NCBI GenBank assembly: GCA_951799445.1
Contig: OX637293.1
Location: 5,394,001-5,458,000 of the forward strand
Reading direction: 5' to 3'
DNA from: Pseudisothecium myosuroides
Lineage: Eukaryota; Streptophyta; Bryopsida; Hypnales; Lembophyllaceae
DNA length: 64,000 bases
The notes below the pieces were generated by a model, which ran no database searches, was not told where the DNA came from, and was given only the letters and a program-made list of their open reading frames with translations. Made by a program: the position numbers and the translations under genes. Every line of letters starts with the position of its first letter. The stretch's first letter is position 1. Shown piece after piece: positions 12,945 to 23,983 of the stretch.

Positions 12945-15560
12945 CATATAGTGTAACCCAATACAGCTTCTCGACGTTGCAATAACTTGTTGCTACTGCC
13001 AATTGATGACTTGAGAGACTTTCTTCCTTCCAGGTATGTAACACTCGCAGGAGTACTTTTTATAGAAATTAACAGTAGGCCATCTGGGGTATGGGTGGGG
13101 TTCGCTCCCTGCTGATCAGATCGTCAATTTGCAAGATTCTGTGGCGTTAAAAACCGTGCCACTCATCTGCACAAAACTCTGAAAACTACGACTTGTAGAG
13201 ATTTACATTTCAGGCCACAAGTCCTGAGAAGTGTCACAGTTGTGAAATTCCGCCAATTCCTCTTCGGTTGATTATATCTTGAGGTTATATTCTGCAATAT
13301 CATTTTTCTCTCCACAAGAATCTTTTGTGGGAAATGATCTCCAAAAAAATTGGGCATCGATCTATGTTTAAAATCATTTCCCACAGAACAACTGCCCTAC
13401 TGTACTGGACAACTATGTATACAGCTCACCACTCTTGTCGCACACCATGTCCTACAGTACTTATAAGCATAAAAGATTGCACACTCTCACTGAAAACTTG
13501 GAAATGGGAGGCAGTCAGCAAACAACATATAAGGTAAGAGGTTCAGAAACCGCTCATCTAAGGGCTGGTCTGCCTTTTTCATGTATTTCCTTGGATGGGA
13601 TATTTTTAGCTCATTTTTCAAACAAAGAGAAATAGATGAGGAGTTTAACACAAGTAATTTCATAGTTTTTGAAGCATTATTGAATTACTTATGAATTTTC
13701 AAATGAGTTGTGTCACAGGCACCTATATATGACCCTAGGTCTTTTATAAACCGTTCACTTGCAACTTCTACAAAAAGATGGGGAAAGCAAAGAGAATGAT
13801 TGGCTCTTGCAATTACTAAAGCTTTTTCCCTCAATTCATTTAATGACTATAGAGGTTAATTTAAGAACCACCTCATGTCCATTTTACAGCTATTTATAGG
13901 AGCAGTTCTTAATGCCTGTGCAATTTTAGAGCCTCCTACCTTAGTAAGAGTGCAATTCTGCAATTTGAAGCCCAATGTTTTTATCCACATGGCATAGCCT
14001 GTTCTCCAATGCCTGTGTGATTTTAGAGCCTCCTACCTTAGTAAGAGTGCAATTCTGCAATTTGAAGCCCAATGTTTTTATCCACATGGCATAGCCTGTT
14101 CTCCTGGGCAATGCTATGGATGACATTCAATTTGCATATCTATCATCACAACATGCAATACCTAATGGAAATGTCAAAACTCCTAATGGAATACCATTAA
14201 TTTAACTAGGATGATGTTTCTAGACTTTGGCAAAGTACAACCTCTCTACAACGTCAAACAATTGAAAGGGCACCTTCTATGGCTGCACCACTACAACAAG
14301 GAGACTTATTCGTTCATTGAGCTACCATTTGAGATACAACGTCTAACATTGCCCATAGCCATGCCATTGCAAGATTCAAAGCACAACTATGTCATCAATT
14401 TGTCCAAGACATTCAGGGAAAAGTCACCTTGTCATTTCTTGGCTTTGATAGTAGCCTCTACAGTAGGCATGATGAATTTACTAGGCTTGTGGTCAATCCC
14501 CAATACCAAAAGGTAATAATATAATTGCCAATGTCTAGGCTAAAGTGAATTTCAGAAAGAATGTCAATCTCTAGTAAGCTCTTCAAACAGCTCTACTTTG
14601 CTTCACTCTTTTTAGGTTTCATACCTCAAAAGTTATTATTCAACAAGGTTGGAAGTTCCACACATAACATTCAGTAGTACTCAGCAGGCCTGCCCTCCCT
14701 CCAACTGAAGAGTGTGAAATATTCCACACCCATCAGTAGCTAAGAGGACACTTGGCTGAATTTGTTAGAGAGTTTATGAAAGAGAGGCTCAATTTAGTGC
14801 ACATAAGTCGATGTGGGGCCAACCATGTCAGAAAATTTAATTTAATTTTTTTCATCATGATGAAGTTTGTGGATGATACCTGAAGAGAGGGAAAGGCAGC
14901 CTCTCTTCAGGCTACTGAATGTTATGCATGGTACAATCCAAAGGACAAAATAATGTCATAAGTATTATCTCACAAGCTAAGAAATGACATTCTTTATTGA
15001 GCCTATCCATCAATTCTTATTCTGGATTGCACTACGATTTCATTCAACTTCTTATGACAACAAGGCATGTTATTGCATGCACACATTTAGTTGTCTTCTC
15101 CCTAAATTGACATATTAGTCCCACTCTTGCAACTTCAATCTTTGTAGAAGGTCTGAAATTGGTCCAGTGTTAACCCTGGTTGCTGGTCGATTGGAGGACG
15201 ACAATACAGCAACGATAATTGAACATATGCCGGCCAAATCCGCTTACACATATGACACTGTCCCAATAATGCTCCGTAAGACTTGATGGTTTTCATCAAT
15301 GTAAACCGTGTAATAGAGGGGGGTTTACCCAAGCTGCGAAGTCGTAAATGTCGAGTTCATATCCCTCTCTACTACTCATTAAAATTGGACAAATCCAACA
15401 ACCCCTGTTCACATCTGACTTTTCAAATCAGGGTAATGACACTCAAACCAAGGTGTGCACACTCAATAACCTAATCTCCAATAAAGATTTAAAAATCGTA
15501 AAATACATCACGCAAACTCCCTGTCATGTCAAAAACTCTAAGGTTCCTTATGCAGATCCC
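12945..15560. other. Intergenic tract between convergent genes
   Basis: This lies between the + coiled-coil gene and the - DUF3611 gene and contains both 3' UTRs. No supported gene. An open frame at 14211-14516 (+, 101 codons) and another at 15135-15332 (-) have no motif I recognise and may be chance or transposon debris. A 97-bp tandem duplication lies at 13911-14104. Confidence 0.4.
13911..14104. repeat. Near-identical 97-bp tandem duplication
   Basis: Copy 1 is 13911-14007 and copy 2 is 14008-14104. Both begin AATGCCTGTG and end GCCTGTTCTCC. I see only the two-base difference CA versus TG near the start, so the event is recent. There is no coding context. Confidence 0.95.
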
Positions 15561-17214
15561 TTAAGCTGTTTTCAGCTGATCCGAGGAAGGTTGTGAGAGG
15601 GTCACTGATCGCAGCAACTCTAGCGAGAACATTAACCCGAGAAAATGAGACAAAATGGCATTGCCTGAAGCCTGCACAGAAACGTCCGCCAGAAGAAGTT
15701 TGCATCAGCTAAAGAGAACACTGGCATCGAGACACCATCTTCAAATAAGCAATCTTTAGGTTCAAAATGCTTGAAGTCACGCAAATATAATCCTCTACCT
15801 TAACGCCAATGCAGTCTATCCCCAACCAGTACAGTACCCATCCCTACACATTCGTCACAAACACACAAAAAAATCATATGGCCTGCTTGGCAATCCTTAC
15901 CTGTACCAGAAAAACATCAAGCGCAAGAACTGGACTGTAGCCTTGAGGGGCTCCTTGTAAATAGGGTGTGCTTGAGGATGTCAGAGCTTTGGCAACGAGG
16001 ACTCCGACCGTCGCTTGCAACCCTAGCAAAGTTGCTCCCATTCCAAGCAAGTTCAAGATGATTCCATTTCTCAGGTTCTTTACCACCTGGGCCCGGGGAG
16101 GAGCCTTCAAAACAAGTTAAATTTGAGTGAGAATGTTTCAAATACTTCCATAAGGAACAGCATAGAGCAATCAAGAGCAGAGTTTGAAATGTGCCGGATC
16201 CTGGAGGTGGCAGATACCTTGGTGGGATTACCAATGGTGTCCCGCAACTTCTGCGCAAGACGGACATATCCGAAGGACCAGAAAACTGAAAGGAATGCAG
16301 CAGCAATGCCTCCGGCTGTGAGATAGGTTGATATAGGCGCTGTGGGTTGACCATTAATCACCACAGAAAAGGCTAGAATAACGGCTGCAACAACTGTACA
16401 AACAAGTTGACCCCAGAATCCCAAGTTTCCCAAACGCTTGAATTGCCCGGCAGTTCGCTCCAACCGCTTCGCGACCTGCAGTAGCACAAGAGTCGTCCAC
16501 ATTGAGTGTAGTACAGAACACAAATTCTAGAAAACTGAAACTGGGTCGCAAGCACTAGCGAAACAGCAAGAGGAGAGATCACGTTTGCGCTGTCCTCTAC
16601 AATTCATTTTCATCTTTATCATTACAAATTACCCCGGAAAGTCACAATAGGTGACCCTGATTGTTATCAAAATGAAATAGCACCACTACTAATGCTTTGT
16701 TGAATTTGATATTTCTTAACACTACAAGTTCTCAGGTGGAGGATATACTAGAACCGTCAGGCACCTGGTCCTGCATCCTACACTAATCCCTGTTCACAAC
16801 TGCACCTCATCTGTTTATACAATTGGTTGGCTTTCAGTCAGCGAGTGGTGTAAGCATGACTTGGCTAAATGTCTATAGCCACTGATCTTCGAATAAAAAA
16901 TGGTATATTGTTGACCGCTTTGAAATCGCTTAAGAAAATCATACAAAGTGATATAAATTTGATCTCAACAGATTTGGCTCTTGTAATTAAAGTGATCTCT
17001 CCACAGGTCTATACTGATCCCCCCAAATTCACACTTCTACATATTCAAAAATGCTTAAAGCGGCACAAAAAATATCCTTCCTTTTGTGCGTTAGTCAAAG
17101 GTCTCTTGCACGAGGCAACGATGGTACTTATTCGATTAATGGGAGAAATGCCTGATATTGACTGACAATCTCTACATAACCACAACACAAAGGCAAAGCA
17201 ATGTCTAAAGAGAT

Positions 17215-17246
<32 letters not shown>

Positions 17247-17659
17247 AACAAAGACACGGCAAATCGAGAGTTCCCGACCAGGAAAAGTTCACGACAATTT
17301 AACTGCAAGAAGCGCGAATCCCTTACGTGAGCAATCTTGGCTGCTTCGCTCGATTCAACGAACGTTTCTCTATTATACGCTCCCGCTTCCGCCCTCACAC
17401 TCCCCAAGCTCCCGCCATGGCGACGGAGGCTCGGCTTCAGAGGCAATTGCAAAGCCTCCAAACCTGGAGCTAGAAATCGCGGCGACGACAATGTCCCTCC
17501 ACGAGACGAGCTCCTCACGACAGCAATCTCACAAGCCACAGTCGCCCGCAGAGTCCCAATCCGAGCCGAAGGCCGCACCACAGTCGTCCCGTGGACTTGG
17601 AATGCGCTGGGGCCGGGCATTGCCCTCCCTTGCACACAAGCTTGCACGGCGAATTGCAT
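15561..17659 (-). CDS. DUF3611 family plastid membrane protein (four exons)
   Basis: Predicted 301-residue DUF3611 protein, a family shared by plants and cyanobacteria and of unknown function. Exons on the minus strand, all phase 0: 17327-17659 (111 codons), 16218-16475 (86), 15901-16104 (68), 15561-15671 (36 plus TAA). The first about 90 residues are Ser/Arg/Ala-rich with almost no acidic residues, typical of a chloroplast transit peptide. The mature part starts near VAKRLERTAGQFKRLGNLGF and has four hydrophobic segments: GFWGQLVCTVVAAVILAFSV, YLTAGGIAAAFLSVFWSFGY, ILNLLGMGATLLGLQATVGV, and the last exon's NAILSHFLGLMFSLELLRSV. Expected location is thylakoid or envelope membrane. Upstream lie duplicated telo-boxes and two G-boxes, fitting light- or bZIP/bHLH-linked expression. 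Exon 4 was recovered from the splice acceptor TGTGCAG and is too short to appear as a long open frame. Confidence 0.85.
17215..17242. repeat. (CA)n microsatellite in DUF3611 intron 1
   Basis: About 14 CA dinucleotides followed by a short A run. They lie within intron 1 (16476-17326) of the minus-strand DUF3611 gene, about 85 bases from its donor site. Confidence 0.95.
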
Positions 17660-17700
17660 TGTAGGTCTCCTTCTCCAACCTTGAAACTCTATAAATTCGA

Positions 17701-17808
17701 TTTCGAACTCAAAACCGTAAAATATTGGCTCAATCCCGAAACCCTAGAAAATCGATTTCGAACTCAAAATCGTAAAATATCGGCTCCAACCCGAAACCCT
17801 AACAAAAA
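17701..17808. promoter_or_regulatory. Tandem 55-bp duplication carrying two telo-boxes upstream of DUF3611
   Basis: Two 55-bp copies start at 17701 and 17756, both beginning TTTCGAACTCAAAA and ending with CCCGAAACCCTA. Each carries AAACCCTA (17739-17746 and 17794-17801), the plant telo-box found in promoters and 5' leaders of many plastid-biogenesis and translation genes. The block is 40-150 bp upstream of the DUF3611 start codon (minus strand), so it is in the 5' UTR or core promoter. A regulatory function is inferred from motif and position. Confidence 0.6.
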
Positions 17809-18030
17809 CCTTTCTTCCGAATGGCTCTCTTGCACCCAAATGGTGACCAAATGAAGCTGAAATTAATTATTCAAAAGCTCCAGAAACGCGGCTAGACGGA
17901 GAATTGGACTGCTGGGAGAGGAGTTGCTACCGATTTCCGGAGTACTTGCGCGAATTCCTGCAATCGAAGCAGCTCGGAGAGGATCCTCGACTGTTTTTCT
18001 AAGAGGAGATTGAAGAAGAGGCGAGGTGGA

Positions 18031-18053
18031 CACGTGGTGGATTGTGCCACGTG
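18031..18053. promoter_or_regulatory. Paired G-boxes (CACGTG) upstream of DUF3611
   Basis: CACGTG occurs at 18031-18036 (context GGACACGTGGTG) and at 18048-18053 (context TGCCACGTGTCA), 17 bp apart centre to centre, about 1.6 helical turns. They lie about 370-395 bp upstream of the DUF3611 start codon. The flanks fit G-box/ABRE sites for bZIP or bHLH (HY5, PIF, ABF type) factors known from photosynthetic gene promoters. Confidence 0.55.
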
Positions 18054-21000
18054 TCACCGTCGCTAGGGGTCACACTTGTCTGAGCTGGCCACCGGCAGCT
18101 AGTTCAAAGTTAGCCGGTGGAATTGAGAAAAAAACTGGTTGCAATTCAAAAACATTGGCCAAAAATTGGTGAAAAAATTTATAAATTTTTTATTTTTGTG
18201 TACAAATTAGTGAAAATAACCGGACTTTGTACTTGAAAAACCGGTTCAATTTGGAAATTGATGGAAAATAGCCGGTAACGGCTAAAAAAAACTTCGCAAA
18301 CGTTACTTTCATCCAATACTCTTCCCCTCCCTATACTAGTCACAATGAAGATAGGAGGTCCTTAAATGAATCAGGTTCTAAATGCGTCCCCTATCTAGGA
18401 ATGCGTAACATGCTCCTTGAAATATCTATTGTTGTTGAAATGGGCAATTTATGAACTTCCTACCTAAATCAAAAAGTTCGGGTGAATTTTCTCACAATCT
18501 CAGACAAACGTAAAAATTTGTTCCCTATTTTAGAGTTGATATTTTGGAATTTTGTATTTTGTGACCTTAAGTATTGTAGCTAATTCGGAGTCCTTGAATT
18601 AAAATATGAATGAAATTTTTTTGAATTTGATCATTTCAAGGTAAATCATTTAATTCATGCGTTTTTCCAAGGTGAAAAAGTTCTCTTTTTAATTTCTATG
18701 TGATTAGTATAAGGAGGCACACTCTAAACATGCGTAGCTTAATCCAGCAAGGACTAAAAGAACGTTAAAGTTCGCCACAATGACAATGAAGGATTGAGAT
18801 TAGAAGGAAGTATAATTAGGGTTATTTACATACTCCCCTTGAGTGTTAATGTATTCTAATTAAAGACCCCTATATCCAAAACTTGAATGCGATTCAATCA
18901 AATTCTATAATCTATTAGAGGATTTTTGAGGCATTTGGAAGACCGCGAGTTCCTGAACTATGTGAAATGTGGGAACTCTGTCACATCAATAGTTTGACGT
19001 AGTTAAGAGATTGCCGCATCGAATAATAATTTTCAAAATTTATTTTTAATATATTTTTCAATTTATTTTTGAAGATTTTAAATATATATATTTTTAAGTT
19101 TATTTATTTTTTTAAATTTATTTTTTTTGAATTATTTATTTAATATTTAATATTCTAACAGCGTACCATTGGTTTACAGCAAGGAGAATAGGTATGAAAT
19201 GGTTTCCTAATGCCCTTAGAAATCCTCTAATGGCATTTAAAATATCCATTATTGTATATAATTTAAACTAATTTAATTAACCCCTAAAGGCCACAAACTA
19301 TGTATCATTAGAAACCACTCTAAAATTCATCATTTCTAGTGCAAATAGCTAAGATGAGAAATAACTATTTCATTTAAATATTCAATAGTAGGATTCTATA
19401 TTACATCTGTATGACAATGTGTGGAATTTTTTTTTGAAACTTAACTATGTATTTTGGAAGATATAGGTATTCAAAGTGAAAAGAAAAGGCTTTTGGATTG
19501 TTGCTATACTAAGTTCTTAGACTTTGAAGTCTCATAATTTAAAATTGTTGAACTACAAAGTGTTGAGGTTTAAATCTTCACAGTGGAAAATTGAAATGAA
19601 AATCTAGAATTTTTCAAAAAAGAATTAATTAATTTTCATTCTTCACAAAGTTGATGAATGGAAAGGAAAAAGAAATTTGTAACGGTTCTAAAATGGAATT
19701 GGATCATATCAATCCTTGTAATGAGGTTGCTGTAGCAAATGTTCTATACCTTAAGGACCTTAAAAAAAAATTAATTGAGTTCAAAAACAAGTCCTATCAA
19801 TACCTTAAGACAAGATGTTTGTTTTGTTTTGTTTGTTTTGTTTGTCACGTTGGGATCTCCCGGACTGTGCGTCCTCCGGTGGCGTGCTTGGTACCGTCAG
19901 AAAGCTTTTGACAAGGAGGGGTGTACGGGCTTGGTTTTGTAACGTTCAAACCTACGGTGGGAAAGTTATGGATTTTTGAGTTATTTTTGGTTCTTAAAAA
20001 TTACTAAATTATGCTAAATTATGTATCTTTTCAACCGTGTGTCAATTGGTCACGTTCTTGGTACCGTCGGAAAGCCCTTGGTGAGGAGGGGTGCACGGTC
20101 TTTCTTTTGTGGCATTTGGACCTATGGTGGAAAAGTTATGGGATTTTGAGTTATTTTTTGTTTTTAAAATGACTTTTACTTTTGTTTTGGGTGTGGCAAC
20201 GACACAGGGCTACACTAGTAGGTTATTAAATTAGGAAGATGCCTTCATTGACTACAAAACAAGACCCTTCAAAACTTTCACATTACAAATTGTTATAAAT
20301 TAATAAGTTGGAGATTGTATCTATTCCATATTGAAGATATAGGTCTTGTTATTTCTAACCAAGGACTGGTTGCAAAATCAACCAAGGGCTAGTTGCAATA
20401 TTGAAAGTCTTTGAGCCAATTATAATGTACCACAACTACCGATTGGGAACTGTGCCATAATTAATCGTTGTTCTTTTCCTCCTATACGGAAGGAGAGAAG
20501 CCTACTCTATGAGAATGGGATGCTGATCTGGAATGGGTTGCTTCCCCTAGACCTCAATTTCAGAAAATCCAATCCAAATAAATGTTTAATTGAACCCCTT
20601 CAAATTGTTTAATATGACAAAATTGACAGATTTCTATCAAAAAAATTGACAAAATTTGGTAAATTTTTGTCAACAAGGCGTCCAAATCAAGGTGTCCTAA
20701 TTGACACCACAATTGACAAAATTCTAGTCAATTAGGACAAAATTCTAGTCAATTAGGACATAATTTCCCTTGTAGTGAGACCTCAATCTGCTCCTGGATA
20801 ATCATCAAAAATTAATAAATTAATGTATTAATTTATTATTACTTAAAATATGAAGCAAATGAAATCGATGACTAGGTACACTCAATAAAAAAAGACTAGC
20901 TCAAGTACCATCGTTGCAATTGTCACGATACCCTCTCCAAATGTTTGTATTTCTAACCAGCATATATACGCTCATTGCCTAGTGATGCTGAAAACTGCTA

Positions 21001-22839
21001 TGGGTATGAACAATTCCACTAAACAATAGTTTCTTTGTTTATACTCAATGCATATATGATCCATGCGCAATAAATCAATTGACGTACAAGTGAACAATAA
21101 TTAACTCGCCTAGCCAAGTACATTCAAATTAAAGAGCTACCTACAAGGAATTGGAATTTTACCAAAAGTGTTATATACTGCCTTGTGGTCTAAAAGAACC
21201 ACCGTGCATAGAGTCCATCCTCATCACCCTTTGTCTTTGCTTTAGAGGTTCTTGATGATAACTTTGAAACTGCAAGTTTGACCTCCCACATCTCCCACAT
21301 TCAATCCTAATCACATATGACAAATTTTCTCACATGCGCTTCGGAATTGGCACCCTCTTGATCTCTTCTTGATCTCTCTAATGGCTGTGAAATTGCGTCC
21401 CCATCGGTGGTAGCATCGTCGTTCTCAATGCCATTGAAGTCTCCATAATCAACAGCTATTGATCTTGGCACTAGCTTCTTTCACTCCAATCGGCCTGTGA
21501 ACCGGTTGCTTAGTATCAAGTTGACAAGTTTTGATTACTTATTGTACAGTACATCTCAAGTATCAAGTAGGGTTTCGAGATTTTAAAGCAACAGAAAAAT
21601 TCACGATTAAAATTTTTTTTTTTTTTTTAAATTCTTCTTGTGAAAATGAAAAATTTTGTGATTTTATTGACATGAATCCATTTTGTTAACCCTAAAGGAT
21701 GGGATTATGACCAAACAGTCAATTGAACTCATTTTTGTCACACCAGGCAAGTTAGGATCACTAGACATCTCGGACATGTGGACATATTGGATGGTTTGGA
21801 CAAACCAGATAAACAATGTGACTACTTTAAAGTAGTTGCATCGGGTAGGTTAGGATCATCGAATGTCTAAGACAGGCGGGCAAATCAGATAGTTAGGATG
21901 GATAGTTTGTCCAATGTGATAACTATGGTTGATTTTAAGGAACAAAAAGTGTAGCTACTTACGAGGAAATAAATAGTTAGTATCGACAGTTTGATAGATG
22001 CTCGAGTTGTTTATAAGAAGGACTATGTATAGGCCATTATTGCCAATAGTCTTTCTTTTGAAAAATCTTTTGAAAATCTGAGAACCGCAAGGGTCTTTTG
22101 GCTAACATTTTGAAATATAGTGAAAGATTCATTTGTGGTTGCAGCTTCTATCTAGCTAGCATAGCCGCTGGTGAATTTTTTTTCTTGCAATACCAGTATT
22201 CATACACTCTAGAGTTCACTGCCGTGATCGCGATGAAATTCAACAGCGTGCAGCTGTGGTAGCAAACAACACGTACTTCTCATGATCAAATCCTTCTCCA
22301 TATTTGTCTTGCCACTCGTTTGTACTCCTTTGCACCACAATTCAAATTCTTTGGGTACACACTATGAAAAATGCCATGACTCAATAAGCTCTATCTGTCG
22401 CAATTTCTCAATCTAATATACAATTCATATTTGAACACAATGCAATGAGGATGGTTGATTGACAAGAAAGTGGCACCTTGAGTGGCGCCTTGACAGAGGA
22501 GACAACGCAATTAGATTGATATCCAATTGTTGATGGATTTTGTTCTATTTGTAGTGCATCTAGGAGATATCATACAGGGTTTGGAGCTGTATTTTATGAT
22601 GAGTCAATAGGTCTAGTAGCTCTCGAAATGCTTCATAAACTTATAAAAATTGCCAAACCTAATTAAAGAATTAGAGATTCTAGACAAAAGATGGATGTAT
22701 AGTGGTACAAATAACCCACACTTGCATAAAATAAATTTTTAAATATTTGAAATAATTTTTTATTTTCTTACAATTTTATCAATTTTATTAATAAAAACAC
22801 TTTCAATACAAGCAGATTTTTTTCAAGATTTTTAATATA
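18054..22839. other. AT-rich intergenic tract with transposon debris
   Basis: No gene is supported. At 19275-19290 the sequence TTAACCCCTAAAGGCC matches the left terminus of the piggyBac-like MITE exactly, but the interior that follows does not match. A SINE-like dimer lies at 19815-20213. A 21-bp word, GACAAAATTCTAGTCAATTAG, is tandemly repeated at about 20715-20758. The rest is unclassified AT-rich DNA. Confidence 0.4.
19815..20213 (-). repeat. SINE-like repeat dimer, GGTACCGTCGGAAAGC family
   Basis: Two related units lie head to tail. Each contains CTTGGTACCGTC.GAAAGC, GAGGGGTG.ACGG, TT.TGTAACGTT or TGGCATTTGGACCTA, then GTGG.AAAGTTATGG. Read on the minus strand, the pair begins near TAGTGTAGCCCTGTGTCGTT (20213) and ends in an A-rich tail of AACAAA words (19815-19844) after GAGATC-like sequence. 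The same family recurs on the + strand at 56.7-57.2 kb and 58.6-58.8 kb. The A-rich 3' tail suggests a retroposed SINE or a LINE 3' end; no Pol III A/B boxes were verified. Confidence 0.6.
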
Positions 22840-23169
22840 TGGAATGAAAATTCCTTTGGTAATTTTTTGGTAAGAATTTCACAAATTTAAATTTTTTATT
22901 GGGTGAAATATTATTGTCTAAAATTTGACTCCACAATTTTACGTTTCTAATAATTCACTCCAAAGATATCCATAACAATATTGTTGAAACATTGAAAAGT
23001 ATATAAAATATTTTTATACTACTTTTCATGATTTTTTGGAGATTTTTGGAGTGAATTTTAAGAAACGTAACTATTTAGAGTCAATATTTTAGTCAATAAT
23101 ATTTCACTCAATACAATTTTGATTTTTGTGAAATTCTCATTAGAGACTCCTAAAAAAATTCTCACTCCA
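22840..23169. repeat. 330-bp foldback (hairpin) element
   Basis: Inverted arms at 22840-22971 and 23038-23169 (about 132 bp each) surround a 66-bp loop. Paired landmarks include GTGAAATATTATTG, ACGTTTCTNA and ATTCACTCCAAA. Mismatches are scattered, so it is moderately old. It has no coding capacity, and I could not define a target-site duplication. It is a MITE or foldback element and could give rise to small RNAs if transcribed. Confidence 0.8.
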
Positions 23170-23983
23170 CTTACTGATTAGATTGTACGCAATTATGACA
23201 TGATGACATGTTGTCATTTCCTCCAAAAATCTAATTACAATAGAGAGATGTGTATTATAACTCACAGAGTTTGGGCATACAAAACCTCACAAAAAATACC
23301 AGTTGTATTTAATATTATAAAACATTCTTTGAATGTCACAATAGGCAATTTGTAAGAATATTTTACCCCACTACGTCATACCTACATTTGGTGAACTCTC
23401 ACCATGATGCTATATATATGCAATATTTGCCGCCCCCATTCTCCCAAGCTCCAATACAAAGACGTTGACCAGGAAATGGAATGTATCAAAACCGAGAGCT
23501 ATGATTTGGAAACCAATGCACACATGAACATGTACACACAGACGATCATGCATGAAAACATTTTCATCAACAGACAGTTATATCCAGTATGTTCATAAAT
23601 ATCCTTGATCACAATGTTCTCGCTCCGTAACAAGCTCTTCTCAAGGTCTCAAGGATCATTCCAACCTCTTCCACGTAGATTTCAGGAGAGATTTCACAGA
23701 ATCGATGCGACCATCACTGAAACTCAAATACCAAACTGACCTCAATCGTAGAACACATTTCCTATTCTACCTGGGCAATAAGGGAACTCTACTCAACACC
23801 TAATAACTAACTCACTCAGAACCAATCAAAACAAAAGCTTTGACCTTCTGGACAGAAACCGTAATTTCGTGACAATAAAAGAGGAAATATGTTGGGCAGA
23901 AAAGTGTCGATTGTACAACGAAGCCTGAATGATGCCATGACCTGCAACGCTTGATGAACCTAAGATACAAGGCGGTGCTTTGA
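23170..23983. other. Spacer and 3' flank of the UBP gene
   Basis: Contains the probable 3' UTR of the minus-strand UBP gene in its upper part, roughly 23600-23983. No other feature is supported. Confidence 0.4.

Noticed and set aside
17739..17801. Telomere repeats
   Set aside because: Only two isolated AAACCCTA words 55 bp apart in a promoter context, so telo-boxes rather than an interstitial telomere.
19275..19290. TTAACCCCTAAAGGCC as a MITE left end
   Set aside because: The 16-bp match is striking, but the following sequence departs at once from copies A and B and no right end was found; noted only as possible debris.
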